This document shows, in pieces, positions 44,646 to 53,118 of a stretch of DNA of 64,000 nt. Numbering within the stretch: the stretch's first letter is position 1; the number at the start of each line of letters is the position of its first letter. The position numbers and the translations under genes were made by a program. Source of the DNA: Pseudomonas capsici (GTDB taxonomy: Bacteria; Pseudomonadota; Gammaproteobacteria; Pseudomonadales; Pseudomonadaceae). Location: contig NZ_JAFGZD010000001.1 of NCBI RefSeq assembly GCF_017165765.1, positions 434,001-498,000 on the forward strand, given 5' to 3'. Under the pieces are notes generated by a model. It did not search any database. It was not told where the DNA came from and saw nothing but the letters and a program-made list of their open reading frames with translations.

Positions 44646-44928
44646 ATAAGTCTGTTCAAGTCATGTGGGATTTCGCGACAACCCAGGCTGGTTGTCCATG
44701 TTCGATTTCGCACTCGCTTGACGATATTCCAACATTTTAAGACAAATGGAGAGCAGCAGCTACCGTCTGGTCGCCGTCCTCAGACAACTGGTCGCCTTTA
44801 GGCGTGCGACATAGTGTCGCTGCCGGGAGCTTGTCCATGATTCAAGTCAATCTTTGTAATACTTATTCGACGGGTGAAATATCTTTTTCTATTGTAGGAT
44901 CTCATCCCGCATTAATTTTCAGGATCAT

Positions 44929-45177
44929 ATGAATACCCCTCAGGAGCCTCCTGGTCGCTCTGCTTCATCTACACCCTCTATCTGCTCGCGTGCCCACGCC
45001 TCGTTATCGAGTGGATCACTTCATTCAAGCACTGGTTTCTTCACTCTCTTGCAGGGTGTTCGCCCCGTCAGCCTTTTGCCCACCGGATTTACCGAGCCAA
45101 GCCCGGTAACGCTGCGTAGTGCATGCTTGATTCTGCCGATGACATCCTCCCGCTACTTTTTGCACGAGACTGAATGA
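44929..45177 (+). CDS. Possible leader peptide upstream of the TerC-CBS-CorC gene
   Basis: An 82-residue reading frame, Ser/Thr/Pro-rich ([20 protein letters not shown]), whose ATG has CAGGAT five to six bases upstream and whose stop overlaps the ATG of the next gene (ATGA at 45174). Codon third positions are less GC-rich than in the neighbouring genes, so it may not be a selected protein. If translated it would couple to the next gene. No domain, signal peptide or known relative is seen. The preceding 44646-44928 has several stem-like repeats (GACAACC...GGTTGTC, GCGACATAGTGTCGC) and no other gene. Confidence 0.35.
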   Translation: MNTPQEPPGRSASSTPSICSRAHASLSSGSLHSSTGFFTLLQGVRPVSLLPTGFTEPSPVTLRSACLILPMTSSRYFLHETE

Positions 45178-46748
45178 TTCCTATGGAATGGATTACTGAC
45201 CCCACGGCATGGCTTGGCCTGCTTACCCTGATTGTGCTGGAACTGGTGCTGGGTATCGACAACCTGGTGTTCATTGCCATCCTGGCCGACAAGTTGCCTC
45301 CCGAGCAGCGTGACAAGGCTCGGGTGATCGGTCTGTCCCTGGCGCTGATCATGCGACTTGGCCTGCTGGCGAGCATCTCCTGGATGGTGACGCTGACCGA
45401 GCCGCTGTTCGAGATCTTCGGCCACAGCTTCTCCGGACGTGACCTGATCATGTTGTTCGGTGGTGTGTTCCTGCTGTTCAAGGCCACGATGGAGTTGCAT
45501 GAGCGACTTGAAGGCCATGTCAGCCAGCGTGCCGGTAATGCCACCTATGCCATGTTCTGGCCTATCGTGGCGCAGATCGTGGTGCTGGATGCAGTGTTCT
45601 CGCTGGATGCCGTGATCACTGCGGTCGGTATGGTCGAACAGCTGTCGGTCATGATGATTGCCGTGATTTTCTCCATCGGCCTGATGCTGGTTGCCAGCAA
45701 ACCGCTGACCAAGTTCGTCAACAGCCACCCGACTGTCATCATGCTGTGTCTGGGCTTCCTGATGATGATCGGTTTCAGCCTGACTGCAGAAGGCCTGGGT
45801 TTCCATATACCCAAAGGCTATCTGTATGCCGCCATTGGCTTCTCGATCCTGATCGAGGTGTTCAACCAGATTGCTCGCAAGCGCAGCAAGAAGTCTGCTC
45901 ATGGTCATCTGCCGCGTCGTGAGCGCGCAGCCCATGCGGTGATGCGTCTGCTGGGCGGACGCAAGCTGGAGGCCGGTGAAGTTGACGAGGAAATCATCGA
46001 GATGGTCGAGGGCGAAGGCACCGAGCCGGTCTTTGACCGTCGCGAGCGGGTCATGATCAGCGGGGTCCTGCAACTGGCCGAGCGCCCGGTGCGTACTGCC
46101 ATGACGCCGCGGACCGAGGTCGACTACATCGATATCGGTGACGATGCAGAGAAAATCCGCCTCAAGCTGATGCACTCGTCATATTCCAGATTGCCGTTGA
46201 TCGGCGAGGCTGGCATTGATGAGCCGTTAGGCTTCGTGCACAAGAAGGAGCTGCTGAAGGAAATCCTGGCGGGTAACGAACCGGACCTGCGCCTGATGAG
46301 CCGCAAGGCGATCAACCTGCTGGATAACTTCACGATCCTCAATGCTCTGGAACAGATGCGCAAAGAGTCGACTCACATCGCATTCGTGGTCAATGAGTTC
46401 GGCGACTTCATCGGTGTCCTGAGCATGACCGATATTCTGGAATCCATCGCCGGTCAACTGCCCGATGCCAGTGAAGTGGAAGGGCCGGATATCGTGCCGC
46501 AGGGTGAGGACTTCCTGGTTTCGGGTGCCTTGAACCTGAGCCTGATCCGTGAACGGACCGGTTTTCAGGCCAAGGCCACCGATGACTACCAGACGCTGGC
46601 CGGTCTGGTCATGAGTCTTCTGGATCGTTTGCCGGTGATCGGTGACAACCTTGACTGGCAAGGCTGGCAACTCAAGGTTGTCGGTGTCGAGGAGCGCCGT
46701 GTGACACGGGTTCTGCTGCAAAGGCAGCCTGATGCGCAAACCTCTTAA
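45174..46748 (+). CDS. TerC-family membrane protein with CBS and CorC_HlyC domains
   Basis: A 524-residue protein. Residues 1-240 are the TerC domain of seven helices with conserved acidic residues ([20 protein letters not shown], then [20 protein letters not shown]). Residues about 300-420 hold a CBS pair ([20 protein letters not shown], then [19 protein letters not shown]). Residues about 440-515 are the CorC_HlyC transporter-associated domain. The layout matches YoaE/YegH-like proteins, linked to metal (Mn2+ or similar) efflux. MIPMEW at 45174 or MEWITDP at 45183 could start; the first overlaps the leader frame. Confidence 0.88.
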   Translation: MIPMEWITDPTAWLGLLTLIVLELVLGIDNLVFIAILADKLPPEQRDKARVIGLSLALIMRLGLLASISWMVTLTEPLFEIFGHSFSGRDLIMLFGGVFLLFKATMELHERLEGHVSQRAGNATYAMFWPIVAQIVVLDAVFSLDAVITAVGMVEQLSVMMIAVIFSIGLMLVASKPLTKFVNSHPTVIMLCLGFLMMIGFSLTAEGLGFHIPKGYLYAAIGFSILIEVFNQIARKRSKKSAHGHLPRRERAAHAVMRLLGGRKLEAGEVDEEIIEMVEGEGTEPVFDRRERVMISGVLQLAERPVRTAMTPRTEVDYIDIGDDAEKIRLKLMHSSYSRLPLIGEAGIDEPLGFVHKKELLKEILAGNEPDLRLMSRKAINLLDNFTILNALEQMRKESTHIAFVVNEFGDFIGVLSMTDILESIAGQLPDASEVEGPDIVPQGEDFLVSGALNLSLIRERTGFQAKATDDYQTLAGLVMSLLDRLPVIGDNLDWQGWQLKVVGVEERRVTRVLLQRQPDAQTS

Positions 46749-46767
46749 ACGTCTATGAACGCTGGGC

Positions 46768-46790
46768 AGGGCGGGCTTTTAACCCGCTCT
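46768..46790 (+). terminator. Hairpin after the TerC-CBS gene
   Basis: AGGGCGGG (46768-46775) pairs with CCCGCTCT (46783-46790) around CTTTTAA, 20 bases after the stop. A short T-run (GTTTTGCT) comes ten bases later. It is a likely but imperfect terminator. Confidence 0.45.
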
Positions 46791-46909
46791 GTCCACGTTT
46801 TGCTGTCGGTGGTCAGGCAAGCCTGCACGGTCAGCGATGCTTGGTCTATCCTGCCTCATTCCCTGTGGTTTCAACCTGCAGTCAACCACGTCCACAAACG
46901 GAGACTGCC

Positions 46910-47182
46910 ATGGCCACTGCCTTTCTGTTCAATCCCAACCTGACCTATGACGTCGTTTCTACCCGCAAGGCCTACCCGATCTGGCGTATTCGGGAACGCA
47001 AGGTCTATGCCTATCTGGAGCATGATCCACGCCGCGACTGGAGCGGCGAGATCGGCACCCTGAGCCTGGGAACCCCGCAGCGTCTGGTTGATCATGACGG
47101 GCAAACCATCGCCTATATCGTCGGTGCCGAGGTGCGCGATACCAAGGGGCGAAGGTTTTCCCTTAACGAAGTCAAGGACTGA
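46910..47182 (+). CDS. Small protein of unknown function
   Basis: The ATG at 46910 (MATAFLFNPNLTYDVVSTRK) has GGAG seven bases upstream. The 90-residue protein is soluble with beta-rich pattern (YPIWRIRERKVYAYLEHDPR, then DHDGQTIAYIVGAEVRDTKG) and no recognised family. It converges with the GNAT gene and ends five bases before it. Earlier in-frame ATG at 46841 lacks support. Confidence 0.75.
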   Translation: MATAFLFNPNLTYDVVSTRKAYPIWRIRERKVYAYLEHDPRRDWSGEIGTLSLGTPQRLVDHDGQTIAYIVGAEVRDTKGRRFSLNEVKD

Positions 47183-47187
47183 GCAGG

Positions 47188-47763
47188 CTAGCGGCGTTTG
47201 GGGCGGGACACCACGGATTCGATATTCTTGCGTCCGATCAGCTTTGGCTGTGCAGGTTCCTGGGCTTGCGGCTCATCGATCAGCCATTTGAACATCACCA
47301 GACAATCCACCAGTCCCAACTGCCGATGGCGATAGGCGCGTGGCAAGCGCCCTACGGTTGCGAAGCCGAGTTTGCTCCACAAGGCAACCGCCGCCTCATT
47401 GGTGGACACCACCGAATTGAACTGCATGGCCAGGAAGCCGCTTTCACGGGCCAGTTGCTGGGAGTGCTCGCACATCAGGCGGGCCACGCCACGTCCGCGT
47501 GCGGCTTCGGTCACCATGTAGCCGCAATTGCTGACATGGCTTCCGGGCCCAGCGGCGTTGGCCTTGAGGCAATAACTGCCCAGCAACTGACCATCCTCTT
47601 CTGCGACCAGCGTATGCAAGGGCAATTCCATCCACAGAGCGCGCGCCTGTTCCCGAGTCAGTGCCGGATCATAGGCATAGGTTTCCTGTGCCACCACGAC
47701 AGCCTGAAACGTGGGCCAGAAAATATCGAAGTCGTCGCGGGTCATGGGGCGAATCTGAATCAT
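47188..47763 (-). CDS. GNAT-family N-acetyltransferase
   Basis: Start 47763 (MIQIRPMTRDDFDIFWPTFQ) gives a standard GNAT beginning; an in-frame start at 47790 is less likely. The 191-residue protein has the acetyl-CoA loop (YMVTEAARGRGVARLMCEH) and the C-terminal LWSKLGFATVGRLPRAYRH of the fold. The substrate is unknown. It is 85 bases behind vgrG on the same strand; nothing suggests that it is a secreted effector. Confidence 0.9.
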   Translation of the reverse strand: MIQIRPMTRDDFDIFWPTFQAVVVAQETYAYDPALTREQARALWMELPLHTLVAEEDGQLLGSYCLKANAAGPGSHVSNCGYMVTEAARGRGVARLMCEHSQQLARESGFLAMQFNSVVSTNEAAVALWSKLGFATVGRLPRAYRHRQLGLVDCLVMFKWLIDEPQAQEPAQPKLIGRKNIESVVSRPKRR

Positions 47764-47848
47764 AAGGGTCCTTGCAAGGGCATACAGCATGTGGCTCGCC
47801 AGTATCAGGCGGGTAGATTTTGCCTGAGCCCCAGACTGTTTTGCACCC

Positions 47849-49864
47849 TTATGATTCCTGGCATACCTCGCAACGCGCAGCCCGCTTGCGATTCAGTGCC
47901 AGAAATTGCGGTTGTGCCAGCAGTTGTCCAGGCTTGTCTGTATCTGCCGTTTGCAAGGAGCCCGGTAACAAGGGGGTTGCAGGCGTTCCAATGCCGGGAC
48001 AGGCCGCTTCATTGGTCCTGACCAGCGGCCCGTTGATGCTCACGCCGCTGTGATCGAGCTTGATAAAGCTGCCGCCGACCTTGAGGGTCAGTTCCATGCC
48101 CGCATCGATCACCAGCTTGTCGCCGGACTTGATGTGGATTTCCTCACCGGCTTCGACCAGTTGTGCCACGCCGACCTTGATGTGCTGGACCTGCGCAATG
48201 CTCAGGTGATCGTTCGCCCTGACCTCGACCTTGCGGTCGGCATTGACGGTGCAGTGCTGCTCGGCCCTGAATTCGCTGTAGCTGTTGGCCTCGACCCGGT
48301 CGTGACGCTCATGGCCGACATGGATCTTCTGATCATGACCAATGCTCTGGTCCCAGTTGCGCTGGGCGTGGATGAAGATCTGTTCCTGATCCTTGCGGTC
48401 TTCGATGCGCAGCTCGTTGGAGCCTCCGCCGCCGGGGCTGCTCAAGGTCTTGAACACGCTGCGGGTGCGGTGTTCGGGCAAGGTGTAGGGCGGGACGTTT
48501 TCGGCGTGGTACAGGCAGCCGGTCACCAAGGGCTGATCGGGATCGCCTTCCAGAAAGGTCACCAGCACTTCCATGCCGACCCGTGGCAGGGCGACAGCGC
48601 CATAGCGGTTGCCCGCCCAACCGGACGAGACCCGCAACCAGCAACTGCTGCTGGCATCCTGCTGGCCTTCACGGTCCCAGTGGAACTGCACCTTGATCCG
48701 GCCATGCCGGTCGCAATGGATGTCCTGATCCTGCGGCCCGGTGACCATGGCCGTCTGGCTGCCGGCAATGCGGGGTTTGGGATGGCGCAGGGGCGGGCGG
48801 TAGAAGGCATCCCACGGCGTACCCCGGAAGATGTTGCGATAGCCCTGCCAGGCAGGCTGTGGTTCATGGCCAGCGGCTTCTTCCAGCACCTGCGGCTGGC
48901 GGCCTTCGTGGCGTACTTCGGTCAGCAGCCAGAGTTGATTCCAGCTGGTCTGCGGGTGCCCGGTCAGGTCGAGAAAGTGACCGCTGAGCAGGGCGGGCTG
49001 GTTGCTCTGGCCTTCGGCAAGGCGGTAATCATGGCGATGGCGCTCCAGGGCGCGTCTGGTCAGCAGGCTGCCGCGCTCCCGGTCGGTGAAGCGGCCGGGG
49101 TAATCGTAATCCTCGAGGTCCGGGAGGATCGCTTGATCCTGTGTACTTTCCAGGGCTACGCGGGGTTTCTGAAAGTCATAGTCCCGCCGCGTGGTGCGGG
49201 TGCTGCGGGTTTCCAGGCGCACATTGAAGCGGTTGACCAGCGGCTCGTCGGGGAGCATTCCGCTGTCTTGTCGGTAGCTCAGGGACGTAAGTCTGGGAAA
49301 GACAGTCTGATCGTCGCCAAACACCAGCTTGTGCATCGTGCGGCTGTGCTGAAAGTGGTAGTGCAGGCCTTCCTCTTCACAGAGGCGCTGGATGAAATGC
49401 AGGTCCGACTCGTCGTACTGCACGCAGTATTCGCGTTTGGGGTAGGGCAGGCCGAGCTGGAAGTGATAGCGGTCGGCAAGGATGCCGTGATCCTGCAGGA
49501 TTCGGGCAATGATCTGCGGCAGGGATTGCTGCTGGAAGATGCGTTGATTGATGCGGTGGTTCAGGTGCGCCAGGTGCGGTCGCAGGGTCATGGCGTAGTG
49601 GGTCAGCCGCTTGCGTGAATCCCCTTGGGCGATACGGTCGATCAGGCCATGCACGCCAATGCCGTCAGGGCCGAACTGCAGAAAGGCCGGGCGATTGATC
49701 AGGCTGTCCAGGTCCTGCGCCGGATCTTCGCTGACCAGTTGCAGCTCAAAGGCAAAGGGCTGGCTGATGGCTTCTGTGCCGGTAAAGGCCAGTACCTGAA
49801 AGTCGTGTTTGACGTCTTGCAGGTGCAGGCTGAAATGCGTCTGATGGGCGGATGCGGACATCAT
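47849..49864 (-). CDS. vgrG: T6SS spike protein VgrG
   Basis: The ATG at 49864 follows GGAG by six bases (a second ATG is adjacent). The 671-residue protein has the VgrG gp27-like part (FQVLAFTGTEAISQPFAFEL, then GVHGLIDRIAQGDSRKRLTH) and the gp5-like/OB part (RVSSGWAGNRYGAVALPRVG, then EVLVTFLEGDPDQPLVTG). A beta-helical needle follows. The last about 50 residues are a short Cys-containing tail (CPGIGTPATP, then RCEVCQES) with no recognisable effector domain. VgrG is the spike tip that punctures target cells. It is transcribed with hcp; a 12-base-pair hairpin lies between. Confidence 0.95.
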   Translation of the reverse strand: MMSASAHQTHFSLHLQDVKHDFQVLAFTGTEAISQPFAFELQLVSEDPAQDLDSLINRPAFLQFGPDGIGVHGLIDRIAQGDSRKRLTHYAMTLRPHLAHLNHRINQRIFQQQSLPQIIARILQDHGILADRYHFQLGLPYPKREYCVQYDESDLHFIQRLCEEEGLHYHFQHSRTMHKLVFGDDQTVFPRLTSLSYRQDSGMLPDEPLVNRFNVRLETRSTRTTRRDYDFQKPRVALESTQDQAILPDLEDYDYPGRFTDRERGSLLTRRALERHRHDYRLAEGQSNQPALLSGHFLDLTGHPQTSWNQLWLLTEVRHEGRQPQVLEEAAGHEPQPAWQGYRNIFRGTPWDAFYRPPLRHPKPRIAGSQTAMVTGPQDQDIHCDRHGRIKVQFHWDREGQQDASSSCWLRVSSGWAGNRYGAVALPRVGMEVLVTFLEGDPDQPLVTGCLYHAENVPPYTLPEHRTRSVFKTLSSPGGGGSNELRIEDRKDQEQIFIHAQRNWDQSIGHDQKIHVGHERHDRVEANSYSEFRAEQHCTVNADRKVEVRANDHLSIAQVQHIKVGVAQLVEAGEEIHIKSGDKLVIDAGMELTLKVGGSFIKLDHSGVSINGPLVRTNEAACPGIGTPATPLLPGSLQTADTDKPGQLLAQPQFLALNRKRAARCEVCQES

Positions 49865-49899
49865 GTATTACTCCATGTCTGAATGAGCACCAACGTGAG

Positions 49900-49927
49900 C
49901 CCTGTCGATTCTTTTGAATCGACAGGG
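49900..49927 (-). other. Perfect 12-bp hairpin between hcp and vgrG
   Basis: CCCTGTCGATTC (49900-49911) and GAATCGACAGGG (49916-49927) are perfect arms around TTTT. No U-tract follows on the minus strand. It may be a partial terminator or a 3' stabiliser that gives hcp more mRNA than vgrG. Confidence 0.7.
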
Positions 49928-49942
49928 TGAGTATCTTCAGAG

Positions 49943-50458
49943 TCAGGCTATGACTGGAGCACGCAAATCGTCAGACCCGGAGCTTTTGGCTTTCAGATGG
50001 TTCCACGTTATCTTGCGATAGGTGAAGTGGACGTCTTGCAAGTGGGCATGGCCCGCATTGGACGAATCCTGGTTGTTGAGCATGTAGTCTTTGATTTCCA
50101 CGATGACGGCATCTACCAGGGTGGTGGTGTAATAATGCTCTAGCACGCCGTCGGCAATCCGGTACCAATGTATTTCTACTTCGGGAAGATTTTCGCCGCC
50201 AGCCAATGCTGCCTGCAACATCGGGGAAGATTTGTCGAATATCTTGGTAATGCACAGAGGTTTATGAATACGTGTACCCGCAGGTTGACTTAACTGCAGA
50301 TCACACGGAACCGTGACCACATGGCTGACGGCCTGGACCATGATCTGATTTTCATGCTCCTTCTTATAGATGTTCCCGATTGATTCAAACGTAGAGGCTT
50401 TCTCAGTAATCAGACCTTGTCTTGAGCCTTTGATGGACATGTAAACAGGTGTAGCCAT
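49943..50458 (-). CDS. hcp: T6SS tube protein Hcp
   Basis: A 171-residue Hcp protein: MATPVYMSIKGSRQGLITEK start, HVVTVPCDLQLSQPAGTRIH, KPLCITKIFDKSSPMLQAAL, and WYRIADGVLEHYYTTTLVDA. Hcp hexamers stack into the tube that carries VgrG and effectors. The ribosome site AAGGAG is nine bases before the ATG. The promoter region is shared with the divergent tssA operon and has a -24/-12-like site at 50524-50539. Confidence 0.96.
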   Translation of the reverse strand: MATPVYMSIKGSRQGLITEKASTFESIGNIYKKEHENQIMVQAVSHVVTVPCDLQLSQPAGTRIHKPLCITKIFDKSSPMLQAALAGGENLPEVEIHWYRIADGVLEHYYTTTLVDAVIVEIKDYMLNNQDSSNAGHAHLQDVHFTYRKITWNHLKAKSSGSDDLRAPVIA

Positions 50459-50523
50459 TGACTTTCTCCTTGCAAAAAATAAGTGTCCGACAGCGTATTT
50501 CGCCGATGGAACGATCTGGCTAA

Positions 50524-50539
50524 TACCAAGAAATATGCC
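50524..50539 (-). promoter_or_regulatory. Sigma-54-like promoter of hcp (weak -12)
   Basis: On the minus strand TGGCATATTTCTTGGT has the -24 TGGCA and exactly ten bases between the two GG/GC positions, but the -12 reads TTGG, not TTGC. It is the only GG-N10 match between hcp and 50620. The VasH-like activator in the cluster makes sigma-54 control plausible. Confidence 0.45.
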
Positions 50540-50615
50540 AGTTTCTGTTTTTTCTTTTAAAACAGTAGGTTGGCTTTTTGCTAGTTGCTGGCGCAGATGT
50601 TTTCAATGCCCGAAC

Positions 50616-50633
50616 TGCGCAAGATTTTGCGCA
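50616..50633. promoter_or_regulatory. 18-bp dyad, copy A (candidate activator site facing hcp)
   Basis: TGCGCAAGATTTTGCGCA: seven-base exact arms around GATT, centre about 87 bases from the hcp -24 position. A nearby extra TTGCGCAA half-palindrome follows at 50635-50642. Confidence 0.55.
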
Positions 50634-50719
50634 TTTGCGCAATTTAATGTGTGCCCATTCTCAATGCGTTTATTTCTGGGGGATTCAGGGTTTTATTGAG
50701 CGATTTATTTGCACTGTGC

Positions 50720-50737
50720 TGTGCAGGATTTTGCGCA
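50720..50737. promoter_or_regulatory. 18-bp dyad, copy B (candidate activator site facing tssA)
   Basis: TGTGCAGGATTTTGCGCA matches copy A in 16 of 18 bases, lies exactly 104 bases away and has its centre about 88 bases from the tssA-side -24 position. The 50459-51004 gap otherwise holds no gene. Confidence 0.55.
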
Positions 50738-50814
50738 TGATGGCTTTATTGCAAGGGGGGCATGAGTTTTTCTCAGGATGTCGGCTGTTCTGAATAGCGG
50801 TAATGCATATGTAG

Positions 50815-50831
50815 TGGTTGTTGTAGTGCCT
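50815..50831 (+). promoter_or_regulatory. Weak -24/-12-like element before tssA
   Basis: TGGTTGTTGTAGTGCC has GG at 50816-50817 and GC at 50828-50829, ten bases apart as sigma-54 requires, though the other consensus positions fit poorly. It is the only such match between dyad copy B and the tssA start. A TAGGAA-AA-TTCCTA palindrome (50847-50860) follows. Confidence 0.35.
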
Positions 50832-51004
50832 TTCTCTTCGTGTCTGTAGGAAAATTCCTAAAGTTTAAGGTGTACGTCTTTCTTGCTTGTTAAAGGGTTT
50901 GTTCAGGGCTAGTGTGCGCCTCGTGATTTTGCAGCCTGTCTGCGGGTTTTTTAAGTTTGTGTGTTTGCGATTCGACAAGTGGTTTCAGGGATGAAGGTTG
51001 ATTG

Positions 51005-52552
51005 ATGAGTTATCAGGACAAGCTTTCCATTCATTATCTTGAACTTGTCAATCATCCTGTTTCCGAGCAGTGCCCAGAAGGTGAAGATATTCGCTTTTCA
51101 AGCGAATTTGAGGCTGTTGAGGGGGAACTGAGCAAGGTGTATGCCATGCAGGGGAGTGTTCAGGTCGACTGGTTGAAAGTTCGTGAACTCAGTGAACATA
51201 TTCTGCGTGAGTGCTCAAAGGATCTTCGTGTTGCGGTCTGGTTGACCTGGGCTTTGTATCAATGTGAATCATTTCCCGGCTTGTTGGCGGGGATTAACTT
51301 GCTTCATCATTTATGCACGCATCGCTGGCAGGTCCTTTATCCCCGCAAGTTGCGAACCCGAACGGCTGCATTTGACTGGTTGGTGCCAAGGCTTGAACAG
51401 GTACTTGTCGAGAACGTATCCGTTACTACTCAGCTACCGCTGTTTCAAAAGCTGGTTGAAAGGCTTGAAGAGCTGGACAGCTTGCTGGCGAGTTGCCTGG
51501 GTGATGAGGCTCCGCTGCTGTTACCTGTCCGCCGCAGGCTTGCCGTTATGGTGCAGCGTGCAGTCGAAAGCAAAGCCGATACAGAGAATCTGGTTGTTCA
51601 GGTAAAGCAGGTTGCTGCCAGGATCTTTAAAAGTGATGTCACCATTGAAAATGAAAAAGATGCATATAAAGCATTAAAGATACAGCAGGAAAGTGCGCAG
51701 AAACTATGTGCCTGGTGGTTGCGTCAGAAAGCTACGGATGTCCGTGCCTTGCGTCTGAGTCGTACGGTGTTCTGGTTGTCCGTCGACAAAGTACCTGATT
51801 GCAATGTCATGCAAATAACGGCATTGCATGGTTTGTCCGCCGATAAGTTGAATGCCTATGCCGAGCGTTTTCAGCAAGGACATTATGCGGATCTGGTCGT
51901 TGATGTCGAAGCCAGCCTTGCGCAGACGCCTTTCTGGTTGGATGGGCAGCGGCTGGTATGGGAGTGTTTACGGGCGTTGAGAGCAGAGTCGGCAATGCGG
52001 GAGGTTGAAATCCTTCTTGCGCTGTTTCTGGAGCGTCTTCCAGGAGTCTGCGACCTGAAATTCCAGGATGGATCACCCTTTGCCGATGATGATACGCATA
52101 ATTGGATAAATGAGCAGGTCATGCCTCATCTTCAGGTTGAAACTGTTGATGATGCCCCTGAAGAAAGTGTTGTTCAGCCTGAGTGGGATGTCGTGCTTGA
52201 AGAGGCGTTATCGATTTTGCGCGGCGATGGCCTGAAGTCCGCTGTTCAGATGCTCAAACAGAAGTTGCAGAGTGCTCAGAGTCAGCGAGAGCGCTTTTAT
52301 TGGCAGTTTGCTCTGGCGAAGCTCTGTTATTCGGCCAGGAAGTATGAACTCGCCAGAAGTCAGCTGGAAATAATGGATCAATATTTACAGGATTCAGGAT
52401 TTCACGCATGGGAACCTGAGCTTTCCCTGAAAGTTTTGCACACATTGAATAGCTGCTATGAGTGCTTGCCACAAAACAACGTGGTAAGAGAGCGCAAGGA
52501 TGAAATATATCGCAGGCTTTGTCACCTCGATCTCGAGGTGTTACTTGAGTAA
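51005..52552 (+). CDS. tssA: T6SS protein TssA
   Basis: The ATG at 51005 (MSYQDKLSIHYLELVNHPVS) has AAGG seven bases before; a TTG one codon earlier is not needed. The 515-residue protein has the ImpA_N domain in its first half (VDWLKVRELSEHILRECSKD, then AVWLTWALYQCESFPGLLAG) and a long helical C-terminal part. TssA organises baseplate and sheath assembly. It is the first gene of the main cluster; tssB starts 33 bases after its stop. Confidence 0.95.
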   Translation: MSYQDKLSIHYLELVNHPVSEQCPEGEDIRFSSEFEAVEGELSKVYAMQGSVQVDWLKVRELSEHILRECSKDLRVAVWLTWALYQCESFPGLLAGINLLHHLCTHRWQVLYPRKLRTRTAAFDWLVPRLEQVLVENVSVTTQLPLFQKLVERLEELDSLLASCLGDEAPLLLPVRRRLAVMVQRAVESKADTENLVVQVKQVAARIFKSDVTIENEKDAYKALKIQQESAQKLCAWWLRQKATDVRALRLSRTVFWLSVDKVPDCNVMQITALHGLSADKLNAYAERFQQGHYADLVVDVEASLAQTPFWLDGQRLVWECLRALRAESAMREVEILLALFLERLPGVCDLKFQDGSPFADDDTHNWINEQVMPHLQVETVDDAPEESVVQPEWDVVLEEALSILRGDGLKSAVQMLKQKLQSAQSQRERFYWQFALAKLCYSARKYELARSQLEIMDQYLQDSGFHAWEPELSLKVLHTLNSCYECLPQNNVVRERKDEIYRRLCHLDLEVLLE

Positions 52553-52585
52553 GCCTTGAAGGCTATAACGGTAAGGGAAAAACGT

Positions 52586-53092
52586 ATGGCAAGAGAAGGC
52601 TCTGTCGCGCCGAAGGAACGTATAAATGTCACCTTCAAACCTGCTATTGGAGGCGCAAGGGAAGAGATTGAACTTCCTTTGAAACTGTTGGTGCTGGGTG
52701 ATTTTACACAGCGTTCCGATGAGCGAAAACTGGAAGATCGTAAAGCGATAAGCATCGATAAAAACAATTTCGATGCCGTGCTGGAAAAACAGGAATTGAC
52801 ACTTTCCTTGAATGTGCCCAACCGCCTTCAAGAATCCGACGGCCACGAAGAGTTGGGGGTCGATATCCGTGTCCGTTCACTCAAGGACTTCAATCCGGCC
52901 AGTCTGGTAGAACAGGTTCCCGAACTGAAAAAGCTCATGGAACTGCGGGATGCCCTTATGGCACTCAAGGGACCTTTGGGAAATGTGCCTGCCTTTCGCA
53001 AGGCGATTGAAAGTGTGCTTGCCGATGCCGAATCCCGTAATCGTGTATTGGGTGAGTTGGGGCTGGATATTGCTGCCTCGGAAAACGCCTGA
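52586..53092 (+). CDS. tssB: T6SS sheath subunit TssB
   Basis: Start 52586 (MAREGSVAPKERINVTFKPA) has an AAGGGA site; a longer frame from 52556 lacks one. The 168-residue protein carries the TssB core (ELPLKLLVLGDFTQRSDERK, then LGVDIRVRSLKDFNPASLVE). With TssC it forms the contractile sheath, whose contraction fires the Hcp tube. tssC follows after 26 bases. Confidence 0.96.
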   Translation: MAREGSVAPKERINVTFKPAIGGAREEIELPLKLLVLGDFTQRSDERKLEDRKAISIDKNNFDAVLEKQELTLSLNVPNRLQESDGHEELGVDIRVRSLKDFNPASLVEQVPELKKLMELRDALMALKGPLGNVPAFRKAIESVLADAESRNRVLGELGLDIAASENA

Positions 53093-53118
53093 GTTTTACG
53101 TATAAGGAAATCAATCTA

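Noticed and set aside
44646..44928. A yybP-ykoY-type manganese riboswitch before the TerC-family gene
   Set aside because: TerC genes are often behind this riboswitch, but I could not find its conserved core in the sequence; only unrelated stems are seen.
47188..47763. GNAT protein as a T6SS effector because it follows vgrG
   Set aside because: It has an ordinary stand-alone GNAT fold, no adaptor or immunity gene beside it, and an 85-base gap from vgrG.
50578..50793. A 71-codon plus-strand frame in the hcp/tssA gap
   Set aside because: No ribosome site, TTG/CTG-type start only, and it runs through the two dyads; better explained as regulatory DNA.
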